A stretch of 64,000 nt of DNA from Pseudomonadota bacterium (lineage in GTDB: Bacteria > Desulfobacterota > Syntrophobacteria > Syntrophobacterales > Syntrophobacteraceae). Within the stretch, counting starts at the first letter, position 1; every line of letters starts with the position of its first letter. The translations under genes were made by a program, and so were the position numbers. Positions 9,010 through 17,359 of the stretch are shown in pieces. The notes beneath the pieces are model-generated. The model did not search any database and had not been told where the DNA came from. It saw only the letters and a list, made by a program, of their open reading frames with translations. The stretch is taken from assembly GCA_023416335.1 (NCBI GenBank), contig JAEZHY010000172.1, forward strand, positions 13,736 to 77,735. The letters are read 5' to 3'.

Positions 9010-10146
9010 ATGTTCAAAATGACGGAAGAACACGACCTCATCCGCGCGAGCGTACGCGAGTTCTGCGAAAAATATGTGGAGCCGATCGCGGAAATGACCG
9101 ACCAGGAACCCAAGTTCCCGATGGACACGGTAAAGAAGCTGGCCGAGCAGGACCTGATGGGAATTCCTTTTCCCCAGGAATACGGCGGGGCCGGTTCCGA
9201 CTACCTCGCTTATACGATTGTCGTCGAAGAACTGTCCAGGGCGTGCGCCACCACAGGTTTTACCCTTGAGTGCCATACCTCGCTCGCAAGTTTTCCTCTC
9301 TTCAAGTTCGGTACTGAAGAACAGAAGAAGAAATACCTGGCCCCGCTTTGCAAAGGCGAGATCCTCGGCGCGTTCGCCCTGACCGAACCGGGCGCGGGAA
9401 CCGATGCGGCCGCAGGCACCACGGTGGCGGTTCGCGACGGTGACGACTATGTCCTCAACGGCAGCAAGATTTTTATCTCCAATGCACCGGTTGCCGGCGT
9501 GATCATCGTTTTCGCTATGACCGATAAGTCCAAGGGCACCAAGGGCATCACCGCATTCATCGTCCCTGCCGGAACTCCCGGACTCGTAATCGGCAAGCAC
9601 CTCAACAAGATGGGTATTCGCGGCTCCCTTACGTCGGAAGTGCTCCTCAAGGACTGCCGTGTTCCCAAGGAAAACATGCTCGGCGGCGAAGGCCAGGGAT
9701 TCAAGATCGCCATGATGACCCTGGACGGCGGACGCATCGGTATCGCCGCACAGGCACTCGGTATTGCCCAGGCCGCACTCGACGAGTCGGTCACGTACTC
9801 GAAGGAAAGAGTCCAGTTCGGAAAACCGATCGGTTCCTTCCAGGCAATCCAGTGGATGCTCGCCAATATGGCAACGGAAGTCGAAGCGGCCCGGTTTCTG
9901 ACCTACAAGGCCGCCTGGTGCTACGACCAGGGAATGCCCTACAGCAAGGAAGCGGCAATGGCGAAGCTGTTCGCATCGGAAGTTGCGGCACGCCAGACGA
10001 ACCGCGCAATCCAGGTACACGGCGGCATCGGCTTTATCAAGGGTCATAAAGTCGAGCGTCTCTACCGCGACGCGAAGATCACGGAAATCTACGAGGGAAC
10101 CTCTGAAGTTATGAGGATGGTCATCTCCGGCAGCCTGCTTCGCTAG
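9010..10146 (+). CDS. Short-chain acyl-CoA dehydrogenase
   Basis: A 378-residue FAD enzyme of the butyryl-CoA dehydrogenase type. Landmarks: 'FALTEPGAGTDAA' (flavin/substrate loop), 'GSKIFISNA', 'RVQFGKPIGSFQAIQWMLA', 'QVHGGIGFIKGHKVERLYRDAKI' and 'IYEGTSE', where Glu362 is the usual catalytic base. It oxidises an acyl-CoA to the 2-enoyl-CoA or, with FixABCX as electron donor, could run as an enoyl-CoA reductase like CaiA. The gene is 14 bases ahead of fixA. Chain length and direction cannot be fixed from sequence. Confidence 0.92.
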   Translation: MFKMTEEHDLIRASVREFCEKYVEPIAEMTDQEPKFPMDTVKKLAEQDLMGIPFPQEYGGAGSDYLAYTIVVEELSRACATTGFTLECHTSLASFPLFKFGTEEQKKKYLAPLCKGEILGAFALTEPGAGTDAAAGTTVAVRDGDDYVLNGSKIFISNAPVAGVIIVFAMTDKSKGTKGITAFIVPAGTPGLVIGKHLNKMGIRGSLTSEVLLKDCRVPKENMLGGEGQGFKIAMMTLDGGRIGIAAQALGIAQAALDESVTYSKERVQFGKPIGSFQAIQWMLANMATEVEAARFLTYKAAWCYDQGMPYSKEAAMAKLFASEVAARQTNRAIQVHGGIGFIKGHKVERLYRDAKITEIYEGTSEVMRMVISGSLLR

Positions 10147-10160
10147 ATGGGAGAGGGCGG

Positions 10161-10928
10161 ATGCTTAAGACTATAGCCTGTTTCAAATGGGTAATCGACG
10201 ATGCCGACATCAAGATCGATGCGGCCTCCAAGAAGCTGGTCCTGGACCGAGCGGGCTACAAGATAAGCGCCTATGACCGCAATGCTATCGAGGAGGCGGT
10301 CAGCCTCCTCGAACAGCACGGCGGAAGTGTGGCGGCTCTTACCGTTGCCCCGCCAACCGCGAAGGCGTGCCTGAAAGACGCGCTCTCCCGCGGTCCGGAT
10401 ACGGCTTATTTCGTAAACGACCCGGCATTTACCGACCTCGCCCCCGCCCAGACGGCGCGGATGATAGCCGCAGCCATCAAGACGGGGATCGAGTATGACC
10501 TCATCATATGCGGTGAGGGCTCGGGCGATCTCTATGCCCAGCAGGTCGGCCCCACCCTTGCGGAAATTCTGGGGATCCCCTGCGCTACATTTGTCAACAA
10601 GCTGACCTGCTCCGGTAACGAGATTATCGCCGAGCGCAAACTGGATACGGGAATCGAAACCGTTTCCATCCAGCTTCCCGCACTGGTGACGATTCTGCCG
10701 GATATCAACACGGCCAGGATTCCGAGCCTCAAGCAGGTACTCGGGGCGGCGAAGAAACCGGTCCACAATATCGGGCTCGACAAAATCGGGCCGGTAGGGG
10801 ACCCGGGCATTACCACCGAAAAAGTGGTTGCCGCAACGATGGACCGCAAGCAGGTGAAGTTTGCGGCGGATGCCGACGGCATAAAGGCGGCGGTCGGGGC
10901 TCTTATCAAAGAGGGTGTAATCGCCTGA
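10161..10928 (+). CDS. fixA: FixA-type electron transfer flavoprotein beta subunit
   Basis: A 255-residue EtfB homologue of the FixA branch. It shares with enteric FixA the segments 'AGYKISAYDRNAIEEA', 'ALSRGPD', 'LIICGEGSGDLYAQQVGP' and 'VLGAAKKPV'. Together with FixB it forms the flavoprotein that links an acyl-CoA dehydrogenase to FixCX. The start follows GGGAGAGGGCGG. The FixA/FixB pair in bifurcating systems couples NADH oxidation to quinone and low-potential ferredoxin reduction; whether this one bifurcates is inferred from family only. Confidence 0.93.
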   Translation: MLKTIACFKWVIDDADIKIDAASKKLVLDRAGYKISAYDRNAIEEAVSLLEQHGGSVAALTVAPPTAKACLKDALSRGPDTAYFVNDPAFTDLAPAQTARMIAAAIKTGIEYDLIICGEGSGDLYAQQVGPTLAEILGIPCATFVNKLTCSGNEIIAERKLDTGIETVSIQLPALVTILPDINTARIPSLKQVLGAAKKPVHNIGLDKIGPVGDPGITTEKVVAATMDRKQVKFAADADGIKAAVGALIKEGVIA

Positions 10929-10942
10929 CGGGAGTGTTCACT

Positions 10943-11893
10943 ATGGCTGGAATTTTGGTTTTCGCAGAAAACCGGGACGGGACCCTGGAGCTATTGAGCG
11001 CGGGAAGGCAGATCGCCGAGAAGCTTGGAGGAAAAGTCGCAGCTTTCGCGGCTGATCCCGGCTCGGCAAAAGACTATGTCCGCTATGGAGCCGATGAAGT
11101 CCTGGTTCTTCCTCCGCTCGCATCCGATCAGCCCCTGGAGGCCTACGTTCCGGTGCTCTACGAGGCTGCAAAGGAAATGGCTCCCGATGTTTTCCTGATC
11201 GGGGCGACTCCGCGGGGCAAGGAAATTGCCGCACGGCTCGCCGTTCGCCTCAACGTCGGCCTTTGCAGCGGGTGCACGGAATTCGAAATCGGCGCAAACA
11301 CGCTGAAGATGGACCGCATCCTCTACGGCGGCGCGGCGATCCAGACGGTAGTCTGCACCGCGAAGCCGCAGATGGCCACGGTTCCGCCCAGGAGTTTCGA
11401 GGCGGCGTCGCCCGAAGACGGCCGGCAGGGAGAAATAAAGGAACTGAAAACCGTGCCGCAGTCGCCGGTCAAGGTTCTCTCCCGCACGACCAGGGAGCGC
11501 GAATCGGTCGATATCACCGAGGCCAAGGTGGTTGTCTGTGTAGGTCGCGGGGTTGAGAAACCCGAGGATATCGCACTCGTTTGCGACCTTGCCAAAGCGG
11601 TTGGAGGCGAGGTCGGCTGTTCGCGGCCGATCGCCGAAGAGCTGCACTGGCTGCCGGAAGAAGTCTATCTGGGCATTTCGGGAAAGAAGGTAAAGCCGGA
11701 CCTCTACATCGGAGTCGGGGTCTCCGGACAGATACAGCATGTTTCGGGCATTCGCGACAGCAAGGTGATTTTTGCGGTCAACCGGGACGAGAACGCACCG
11801 ATTTTCGAGGCGGCCGACTACGGGATAGTCGGGGATCTCTACCAAGTGGTGCCCAGACTGATCGAAGAACTCAAAGCGGCCCTCAAGGCCTGA
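10943..11893 (+). CDS. fixB: FixB-type electron transfer flavoprotein alpha subunit
   Basis: A 316-residue EtfA homologue, close to enteric FixB in length (313). The C-terminal FAD domain shows 'VVVCVGRGVEKPEDIALV', 'GCSRPIAEE', 'VGVSGQIQHVSG', 'VIFAVNRDENAPIF' and 'ADYGIVGD'. I use the ATG at 10943, since GGAG lies 8 bases upstream; a GTG at 10934 overlaps that site. It follows fixA by 14 bases and precedes fixC by 10, a tight operon. Confidence 0.93.
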   Translation: MAGILVFAENRDGTLELLSAGRQIAEKLGGKVAAFAADPGSAKDYVRYGADEVLVLPPLASDQPLEAYVPVLYEAAKEMAPDVFLIGATPRGKEIAARLAVRLNVGLCSGCTEFEIGANTLKMDRILYGGAAIQTVVCTAKPQMATVPPRSFEAASPEDGRQGEIKELKTVPQSPVKVLSRTTRERESVDITEAKVVVCVGRGVEKPEDIALVCDLAKAVGGEVGCSRPIAEELHWLPEEVYLGISGKKVKPDLYIGVGVSGQIQHVSGIRDSKVIFAVNRDENAPIFEAADYGIVGDLYQVVPRLIEELKAALKA

Positions 11894-11903
11894 TGGTGAA
11901 AAG

Positions 11904-13199
11904 ATGGCGGAAGACAAGTTTACCGCGATAATCGTCGGCGCCGGTCCCGCGGGAAGCACTGCGGCATATCTGCTGGCCAAAGAGGGCCACGAGGTTCTTC
12001 TCATCGAGAAGGGGTCCGCGCCGGGTGCAAAGAACATGTTCGGCGGCCGGATGTACGCGCACGCCCTGAACCGGATTATCCCGAATTTCTGGGAAGAAGC
12101 CCCCGTCGAACGCCCGGTTGCCCGGGAGATCGTAACGTTTCTCGATGGAGAGCGGAGCACCTCCGTAAACGTCCAGGATGCGGAATGGGCAAAACCCCCG
12201 TACCACTCGTTTACGCTTCTTCGAGCGGAATTCGACGCCTGGCTTGCCGGAAAAGCGGAAGAAGCCGGGGCCATGCTTGCCTGCAACATTTGTGTCGATG
12301 ACCTTCTTTATGAAAACGGCAAAGTCGTCGGCATTCGGGCGGGCGAGGATGAGATGTTTGCCGATGTGGTGATCGCGGCGGACGGCGTCAATTCGATTTT
12401 GGCCCAAAAGGCCGGGCTGGCAAAGATGTTTACAGCGCATCAGGTCGCGACCGGGGTGAAGGAGATTATCGAACTGCCCCCGGAAGAGATCAGCCGGCGA
12501 TTTCAGTTGGAGGACAACGCAGGCGCCGCCCAGTTGTTCGTAGGGTCCTGCAGCAGAGGGATGCGGGGTGGAGGTTTCCTCTACACGAACAAGAGCAGCA
12601 TTTCCCTCGGGCTGGTCGTTACCGTATCCGAACTTCGGACAAGTCAAATCAGGGTCCCGGATCTGATGGAAGACTTCAAGCAGAGCCCCGCAATCGCCCC
12701 GCTAATCGAGGGAGGAACGGTTGCGGAGTATTCGGCCCACCTGATCCCGGAAGCCGGACTCGCGATGATGCCGCAGATATTCGGGGATGGAATATTGGTC
12801 TGCGGTGACGCCGCCGGGTTCGTTTTGAACCTGGGCTATGTCGTTCGCGGGATGGACTTCGCCGTTGCATCGGGCGAAGCGGCCGCCAATGCGGTCAAGA
12901 ATGCCAAGGCGAGCGGAGATTTCTCCAAATCGGCCTTAAGCGTCTACCAGCAAATGCTCAAGGAAAGCTTCGTCATGAAAGACCTCGAAGCTTACAGAAA
13001 AGCTCCCGAATTCATGGAGAACCGAAGGCTCTTCGAAGCCTACCCCGCATTCGTGACCTCGCTTGCCGGCCGGTTGTTCACGGTAGACGGAACCCCGCCG
13101 GTCCACCTCATGAGCAAGGTTTTCGATCAGATGCGAAGAAGCGGGATAGGTTTGACCGGTCTGGCCCTGGATGGCTGGAAAGGAGCGAAGCAGCTGTGA
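11904..13199 (+). CDS. fixC: FixC flavoprotein (ETF:quinone oxidoreductase-like)
   Basis: A 431-residue FAD protein of the FixC/ETF-QO family (enteric FixC about 428). The Rossmann motif 'IIVGAGPAGSTAAYLLAKEG' opens the protein. 'GGRMYAHALNRIIPNFWEEAPVERPV' is characteristic of FixC. 'ILVCGDAAGFVLN' near residue 297 is the second FAD motif. It receives electrons from FixAB and passes them to the membrane quinone with FixX. Its stop codon overlaps the GTG start of fixX (GTGA), so the pair is translationally coupled. Confidence 0.94.
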   Translation: MAEDKFTAIIVGAGPAGSTAAYLLAKEGHEVLLIEKGSAPGAKNMFGGRMYAHALNRIIPNFWEEAPVERPVAREIVTFLDGERSTSVNVQDAEWAKPPYHSFTLLRAEFDAWLAGKAEEAGAMLACNICVDDLLYENGKVVGIRAGEDEMFADVVIAADGVNSILAQKAGLAKMFTAHQVATGVKEIIELPPEEISRRFQLEDNAGAAQLFVGSCSRGMRGGGFLYTNKSSISLGLVVTVSELRTSQIRVPDLMEDFKQSPAIAPLIEGGTVAEYSAHLIPEAGLAMMPQIFGDGILVCGDAAGFVLNLGYVVRGMDFAVASGEAAANAVKNAKASGDFSKSALSVYQQMLKESFVMKDLEAYRKAPEFMENRRLFEAYPAFVTSLAGRLFTVDGTPPVHLMSKVFDQMRRSGIGLTGLALDGWKGAKQL

Positions 13200-13483
13200 A
13201 AAGGATGGCGATTGAACAACTCCTGGGGCTCGACAAGTTTCAGGTGGACGATGAGCGGGCTCATATTGAAATAAACAAGGATGTCTGCCGCACCTGTCCC
13301 GGCAAACCCTGCACCTGCGCATGCCCGGCCGGCTTGTACAATCTTAAAGAGGAAGAAATGAGTTTTGATTACGCGGGGTGCCTCGAGTGCGGCACATGCA
13401 GAGCGGTCTGTCCCCAGGCGGATAAGGCGATTTCCTGGTCCTATCCCCGGGGCGGATTCGGAGTGCAGTTCCGATACGGCTAG
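13196..13483 (+). CDS. fixX: FixX ferredoxin-like protein
   Basis: A 95-residue ferredoxin, the same length as enteric FixX, ending in the family's typical 'YPRGGFGVQFRYG'. It carries nine cysteines: C31, C34, C39, C41, C43 and C62, C65, C68, C72 in 'GCLECGTCRAVCP'. That is more than one [4Fe-4S] cluster needs and richer than the enteric protein. It docks on FixC and takes part in electron delivery to quinone. GTG start at 13196 overlaps the fixC stop; an ATG three codons later is possible. Confidence 0.93.
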   Translation: MKRMAIEQLLGLDKFQVDDERAHIEINKDVCRTCPGKPCTCACPAGLYNLKEEEMSFDYAGCLECGTCRAVCPQADKAISWSYPRGGFGVQFRYG

Positions 13484-13819
13484 GAAGCCTGCGCGGCCCT
13501 TCTTGACCGAGTGCAAGCGACTGTCCTCATAACGAGGGCAGTATAGCCGATTTCATCTCATCAGTACTCTTTCCCGGGGCATTGTCATTTGAAGTTGGCC
13601 GGTATTTGCCGGCAAAAGACATCATTTTTCCCGCCCCGGATCCGGTTCCAATCAGATTTCCCGCGAGGCTTTCTCTGTGACGTCTCGCGGTCTCCCGCTG
13701 ATCGCAAGTTTTCATCGAAACCCCACGAGTATGACCAGGAGAGGGTGAAGGAACTGTAATGCACGGACATTTCAGGAGGTGAAACCAGGAAAATCCGGAG
13801 TGTTCCACATCGGGAATCC

Positions 13820-13855
13820 CCAATTCCGTTCCCCGGAATTGGTTCAACATTGAAC
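13820..13855. promoter_or_regulatory. Tandem palindromes before the MFS gene, candidate operator
   Basis: CCAATTCC (13820-13827) and GGAATTGG (13835-13842) form a perfect 8-bp inverted repeat with a 7-base gap. GTTCAA-CA-TTGAAC (13842-13855) follows at once. Both lie 26-60 bases before the MFS start at 13881. The rest of the 13484-13880 gap has a short GCCGG/CCGGC hairpin near 13605 and no gene that I can support. Confidence 0.45.
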
Positions 13856-13880
13856 AACTCTAGACCTGGGAGGAATTTCG

Positions 13881-15212
13881 ATGGCTCTAGTATCTGGTGG
13901 AATTGCAATACCAAAGGAGCAAATGGCCGACCTGGCAAAAAAGATGCTCCGCTACAGATGGATTTGCTATGGAATATTGCTGCTGACTTATATCTTCGTC
14001 TATTTTGACCGTGTTGCACCTGCCGTCGTCGCGCCCGAGCTGATGAAGGAATTCAGCCTGACTGCAACCAGCCTGGGGATTCTCTCTTCCATGTATTTCT
14101 ATCCCTATGCCGCAATGCAGATTCCGTCCGGCATCCTGTCCGACTATCTCGGCCCGAGATTTTCCGTTGGCACCTTCTTCATCATTGCAGCGATCGGTAC
14201 GGCCATATTCGGTCTGGCACACAGCTTCGGCACCATTATATTCGGCCGTTTCCTGATGGGTGTCGGCGTCGCGGTCGTCTGGATTCCCTGTATGCGAATC
14301 CTTGCCAACTGGTTCAGGCCAAATGAATTCTCGACCCTTACGGGATTCATGCTCACCTGGGGCAACGCGGGCGCCATCCTGGCCTCCGCGCCTCTGGCTT
14401 TCCTGGTGGGCCTCGTCGGGTGGAGATATTCGTTCTTCTGGCTTGGCGCTTTCATGGTTATCCTGGCTGTTCTGAACTATGCGATTATCCGAAACAAACC
14501 GGCAGACAAGGGTTATCCGACCGTTTCCGAAATCGACGGAGTTGCTTACTACGCGGGCGCGGGTGATACGGCCACCTTTACGAGCAACCTCGGCAAGCTT
14601 TTCCGGATGAAGAACTACTGGCTGATCGCGGTTTATGCCTTCATGATCTACGGAACGGTCATGGGGTTCCAGGGGCTCTGGTTCATTCCGTATATTCAGC
14701 AGACCTACGGCGTGCCCAAGCAGGAAGCCGCCAACATGCTCATGTTCTGGCCGATCGGCATGGCCCTCGGCTGTCTGAGCATCGGTTGGGCATCCGACCG
14801 CCTGCTCAAATCCCGCAGGAAAGCATCGCTGTACGGAATCATCATATACGCGATCACATGGATCCCCGTCATTATCTGGACGAGTTCCATCCCGTTGTGG
14901 GTTTTCTATCCGCTTCTCTTCATCATGGGTTTCTTCTGCGGCGCTTACGTGCCCAACTATGCCCATATCTCCGAAGGGCAGCCTCACAGCTTCATCGCAA
15001 CCGCCAACGGTATGGTAAACATCTGGTACTTTGTGGGCGGCGCGTTGTTCCAGGCTGTAATGGGCCTGATCCTCGACGGATATGGGAAGGTCGGCGACAA
15101 GTTCCCCGCCCAGGCGTATCAGACGTCATTCATATTCTGCATCGTTACGCTCGTGATCGGTGCGATAGCAATGTATTTCACCACGGATACCAAGGTGGTA
15201 ACCAAGGATTAA
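13881..15212 (+). CDS. MFS transporter, probable organic-acid permease
   Basis: A 443-residue inner-membrane MFS protein with 12 predicted helices. 'DRVAPAVVAPELMKEFSL' and 'YPYAAMQIPSGILSDYLGPR' give the family signature between helices 1 and 3; 'GWASDRLLKSRRK' is the second-half equivalent. The start follows GGGAGGAATTTCG. It sits 400 bases behind fixX, so uptake of the acid activated by the CoA-transferase is a fair guess, not shown. A strong terminator follows the stop. Confidence 0.88.
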   Translation: MALVSGGIAIPKEQMADLAKKMLRYRWICYGILLLTYIFVYFDRVAPAVVAPELMKEFSLTATSLGILSSMYFYPYAAMQIPSGILSDYLGPRFSVGTFFIIAAIGTAIFGLAHSFGTIIFGRFLMGVGVAVVWIPCMRILANWFRPNEFSTLTGFMLTWGNAGAILASAPLAFLVGLVGWRYSFFWLGAFMVILAVLNYAIIRNKPADKGYPTVSEIDGVAYYAGAGDTATFTSNLGKLFRMKNYWLIAVYAFMIYGTVMGFQGLWFIPYIQQTYGVPKQEAANMLMFWPIGMALGCLSIGWASDRLLKSRRKASLYGIIIYAITWIPVIIWTSSIPLWVFYPLLFIMGFFCGAYVPNYAHISEGQPHSFIATANGMVNIWYFVGGALFQAVMGLILDGYGKVGDKFPAQAYQTSFIFCIVTLVIGAIAMYFTTDTKVVTKD

Positions 15213-15227
15213 ACACTGGAACTTCCA

Positions 15228-15262
15228 AAAGGGGGAAGTGCGATATGCGCATTTCCCCCTTT
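15228..15262 (+). terminator. Rho-independent terminator after the MFS gene
   Basis: AAAGGGGGAA (15228-15237) pairs with TTCCCCCTTT (15253-15262), with an inner GCG/CGC stem in the loop, followed by CTTCTT. It closes the transcription unit that may begin at the sigma-54 promoter. Confidence 0.8.
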
Positions 15263-15345
15263 CTTCTTAAGAAGTACAGGGCCGCTTTCGGAACGCAGGG
15301 GGCTGTAGACGTCGGCGGCCGGTCAGGAAAAGGGGGGAAAGTCTC

Positions 15346-16272
15346 ATGCTCGATCTACTTCGAATCGCGATCTGTGTTCTGTTCTCTTTTCTTCTCTTTA
15401 TACCCTCGGCAGCGTCGGCTGAAGAGGCCAAAAAAGGTCCCCCGCTGCCGCTCCTCGGAATCGAGGGTTACGGCGGCGTCGCCATCACTTACAGTGCCTA
15501 CCTGGTAAATCCCGCAAAACCGGGCGAGTTGTTCGGAAAGCCCAGTGCGGAAGTCGGTGCGGTGGGATCGCCCACGGGCAGATGGATCACCTTTGGAATG
15601 CTTTCCGAAAACATCGCCGGGCGGATCGAACTCGGGTACGGCGTCGACGTCCTGGATCTGCACAATCTTCCGGCGAAGGTGGGGCGGGAAACGGGACTGT
15701 CTCTCAACGAAGGAACCACTTACCTGCACAACTTCAACCTGCGTCTCAACGTCCTGAAAGAAGGCGAATACGGCCTGCCATGGCTCCCCGCCGTGACTTT
15801 CGGGGCGCACTACAAAGTCAACCAGAATCTGACCAGCATCAACAGCGACCTCATGAACACCCTCACGGCCATAGGGATCAAGGACAACGAAGGGACGGAG
15901 TTCACGCTCTATGCATCCAAGATGCTGAAGTTCCTTCCCCGGCCCGTCCTGGTCAACGTGGGAGTCCGCAATACCAACGCAGCTCACATCGGCCTTCTCG
16001 GCTTCACGGGTCACAGGGAATTCCTGGCTGAAGGAAATGTTCTCATTTTCCTGACCGACAGGTTCCTCGTAGGCGCCGAATACCGTGAACAACCAAATGC
16101 CTACAAAGCCATTCCCGGCCTGGTAGGACCCGAAGACGACTGGTTTTCCTTTGTCGCCGCCTACGTAGTCAATGAACGCCTGACGGTTGCGGGCGGTATA
16201 TTCAACTTCGGCGAAGTTTTGAACCATTCGGATAATGGAGCGATCGGCCTGAAAATAAAGTACGAGTTCTAA
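15346..16272 (+). CDS. Outer-membrane beta-barrel protein, DUF3034-like
   Basis: A 308-residue exported protein. Residues 1-25 form a Sec signal peptide ending 'PSAASA|EE'. The remainder alternates hydrophobic and polar residues in beta-hairpin fashion and ends with Phe ('KIKYEF'), the usual outer-membrane sorting signal. 'GIEGYGGVAITYSAYLVNP' resembles the DUF3034 family of uncharacterised Proteobacterial outer-membrane proteins. It sits behind the acyl-CoA/MFS cluster, so a porin role for the same substrate is possible. Function unknown. Confidence 0.75.
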   Translation: MLDLLRIAICVLFSFLLFIPSAASAEEAKKGPPLPLLGIEGYGGVAITYSAYLVNPAKPGELFGKPSAEVGAVGSPTGRWITFGMLSENIAGRIELGYGVDVLDLHNLPAKVGRETGLSLNEGTTYLHNFNLRLNVLKEGEYGLPWLPAVTFGAHYKVNQNLTSINSDLMNTLTAIGIKDNEGTEFTLYASKMLKFLPRPVLVNVGVRNTNAAHIGLLGFTGHREFLAEGNVLIFLTDRFLVGAEYREQPNAYKAIPGLVGPEDDWFSFVAAYVVNERLTVAGGIFNFGEVLNHSDNGAIGLKIKYEF

Positions 16273-16439
16273 AAAAGGTTGCACTGTTCCGGCCGATATG
16301 AAAGAAAGCCCGCGGGCCGGCCACCCCCCCGGTTAGAAGGTTCCGCCCCGGGGAGGATCCGGCCCAGGGCTTTTCACCCGGAATAAGGGCTCGCAGTAGC
16401 CGGGAATGAGTCCCGGACCAGTCTGAAAAGGAGACACAC

Positions 16440-17009
16440 ATGGATAAGCTGGCAGTCTATCCTGGCTCTTTCGATCCAATAACCAACGGTCATCTCGATT
16501 TGCTGGAGCGGGGTCTGAAGGTTTTCGACAGGATAGTGATCGCCATCGCCGTCAACCATGGCAAGAAATCGACCTTTACCCTGGAGGAACGCATTGCCCT
16601 GATCAGGGATTCGCTCAAAGGACATCCCTTCGAAGAACGTATAGAAGTCGAATCGTTCCAGGGACTGCTCGTAGATTACGTCAAAAAGGTGAATGCAAGT
16701 GCAATCCTTCGTGGACTGCGAGCCATCAGCGACTTCGAGTATGAGTTCCCGATGGCCCTGATGAACAGGAATCTCAGCAGCGAAATCGAGACCCTCTTTC
16801 TTATGACCGGCATGCGCTACGTCTACATCAGTTCGAGCATAATCAAGGAGGTTGTCCTCGCCGGCGGAAGCGTCGAAGGACTCGTCCCGGACCCGGTTGA
16901 GAGAAAACTGAAGGAGCGGCTGCTCCAGGGGCGCAATGTGGAAATTCCACGCATTGTCACGCCCTCCTTCCCGAAACACGACCCGGCGATTCATAAATTG
17001 GCGTCGTAG
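16440..17009 (+). CDS. coaD: Phosphopantetheine adenylyltransferase
   Basis: A 189-residue nucleotidyltransferase of CoA biosynthesis, converting 4'-phosphopantetheine and ATP to dephospho-CoA. The N-terminal 'YPGSFDPITNGHLD' holds the T/HxGH-type active site. 'ILRGLRAISDFEYEFPMALMNR', 'TLFLMTGMRYVYISSSIIKEV' and 'GGSVEGLVP' are diagnostic. It is about 25 residues longer than usual; the C-terminal tail after 'LKERL' is non-conserved. The start follows AAAAGGAGACACAC. Confidence 0.96.
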   Translation: MDKLAVYPGSFDPITNGHLDLLERGLKVFDRIVIAIAVNHGKKSTFTLEERIALIRDSLKGHPFEERIEVESFQGLLVDYVKKVNASAILRGLRAISDFEYEFPMALMNRNLSSEIETLFLMTGMRYVYISSSIIKEVVLAGGSVEGLVPDPVERKLKERLLQGRNVEIPRIVTPSFPKHDPAIHKLAS

Positions 17010-17037
17010 GAGTTCGTGGAAGTGGGCGGTGAGCCGT

Positions 17038-17282
17038 GTAGGGTGGGTACGGCATTATCGTGCCCACCGTCCGGCCCCTCGGGATCGCACCCTTTGGATT
17101 CCGGCTCAAATACTCTGCCGGAATGACGAACAGGAGACGAACCGCAGGGCGACGAGTTCAAAGGGTCGGATGGGTGGGAGCGGAGCGGGGAACCACCAGC
17201 GAAACTATCGCAAGAGCAAGTGGACGGTAAGTCGTGTAGGGTGGGTACGGCATTATCGTGCCCACCGTCCGGCCCTCGGGAT
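17038..17282. repeat. Two direct copies of a REP-like hairpin
   Basis: GTAGGGTGGGTACGGCATTA followed by TCGTGCCCACCGTCCGGCC occurs at 17038-17085 and again almost identically at 17236-17282. Between them, near 17091-17130, is a 'CCGGCTCAAAT..TCTGCCGGAATGACG' element that also occurs near 19010. The gap between coaD and ribBA otherwise holds no gene. Confidence 0.75.
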
Positions 17283-17359
17283 TGCCGGAATGATCAAAAA
17301 GTGGGACGGTCCGTCAGGGCTGACGAGTTAAGAACAGCAATGAGAGAGGAGCAAAAGAG

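Noticed and set aside
13604..13620. TTGGCCGGTATTTGCC as a second sigma-54 promoter
   Set aside because: The GG-to-GC spacing is one base short of the required -24/-12 distance, and the bases form a hairpin instead.
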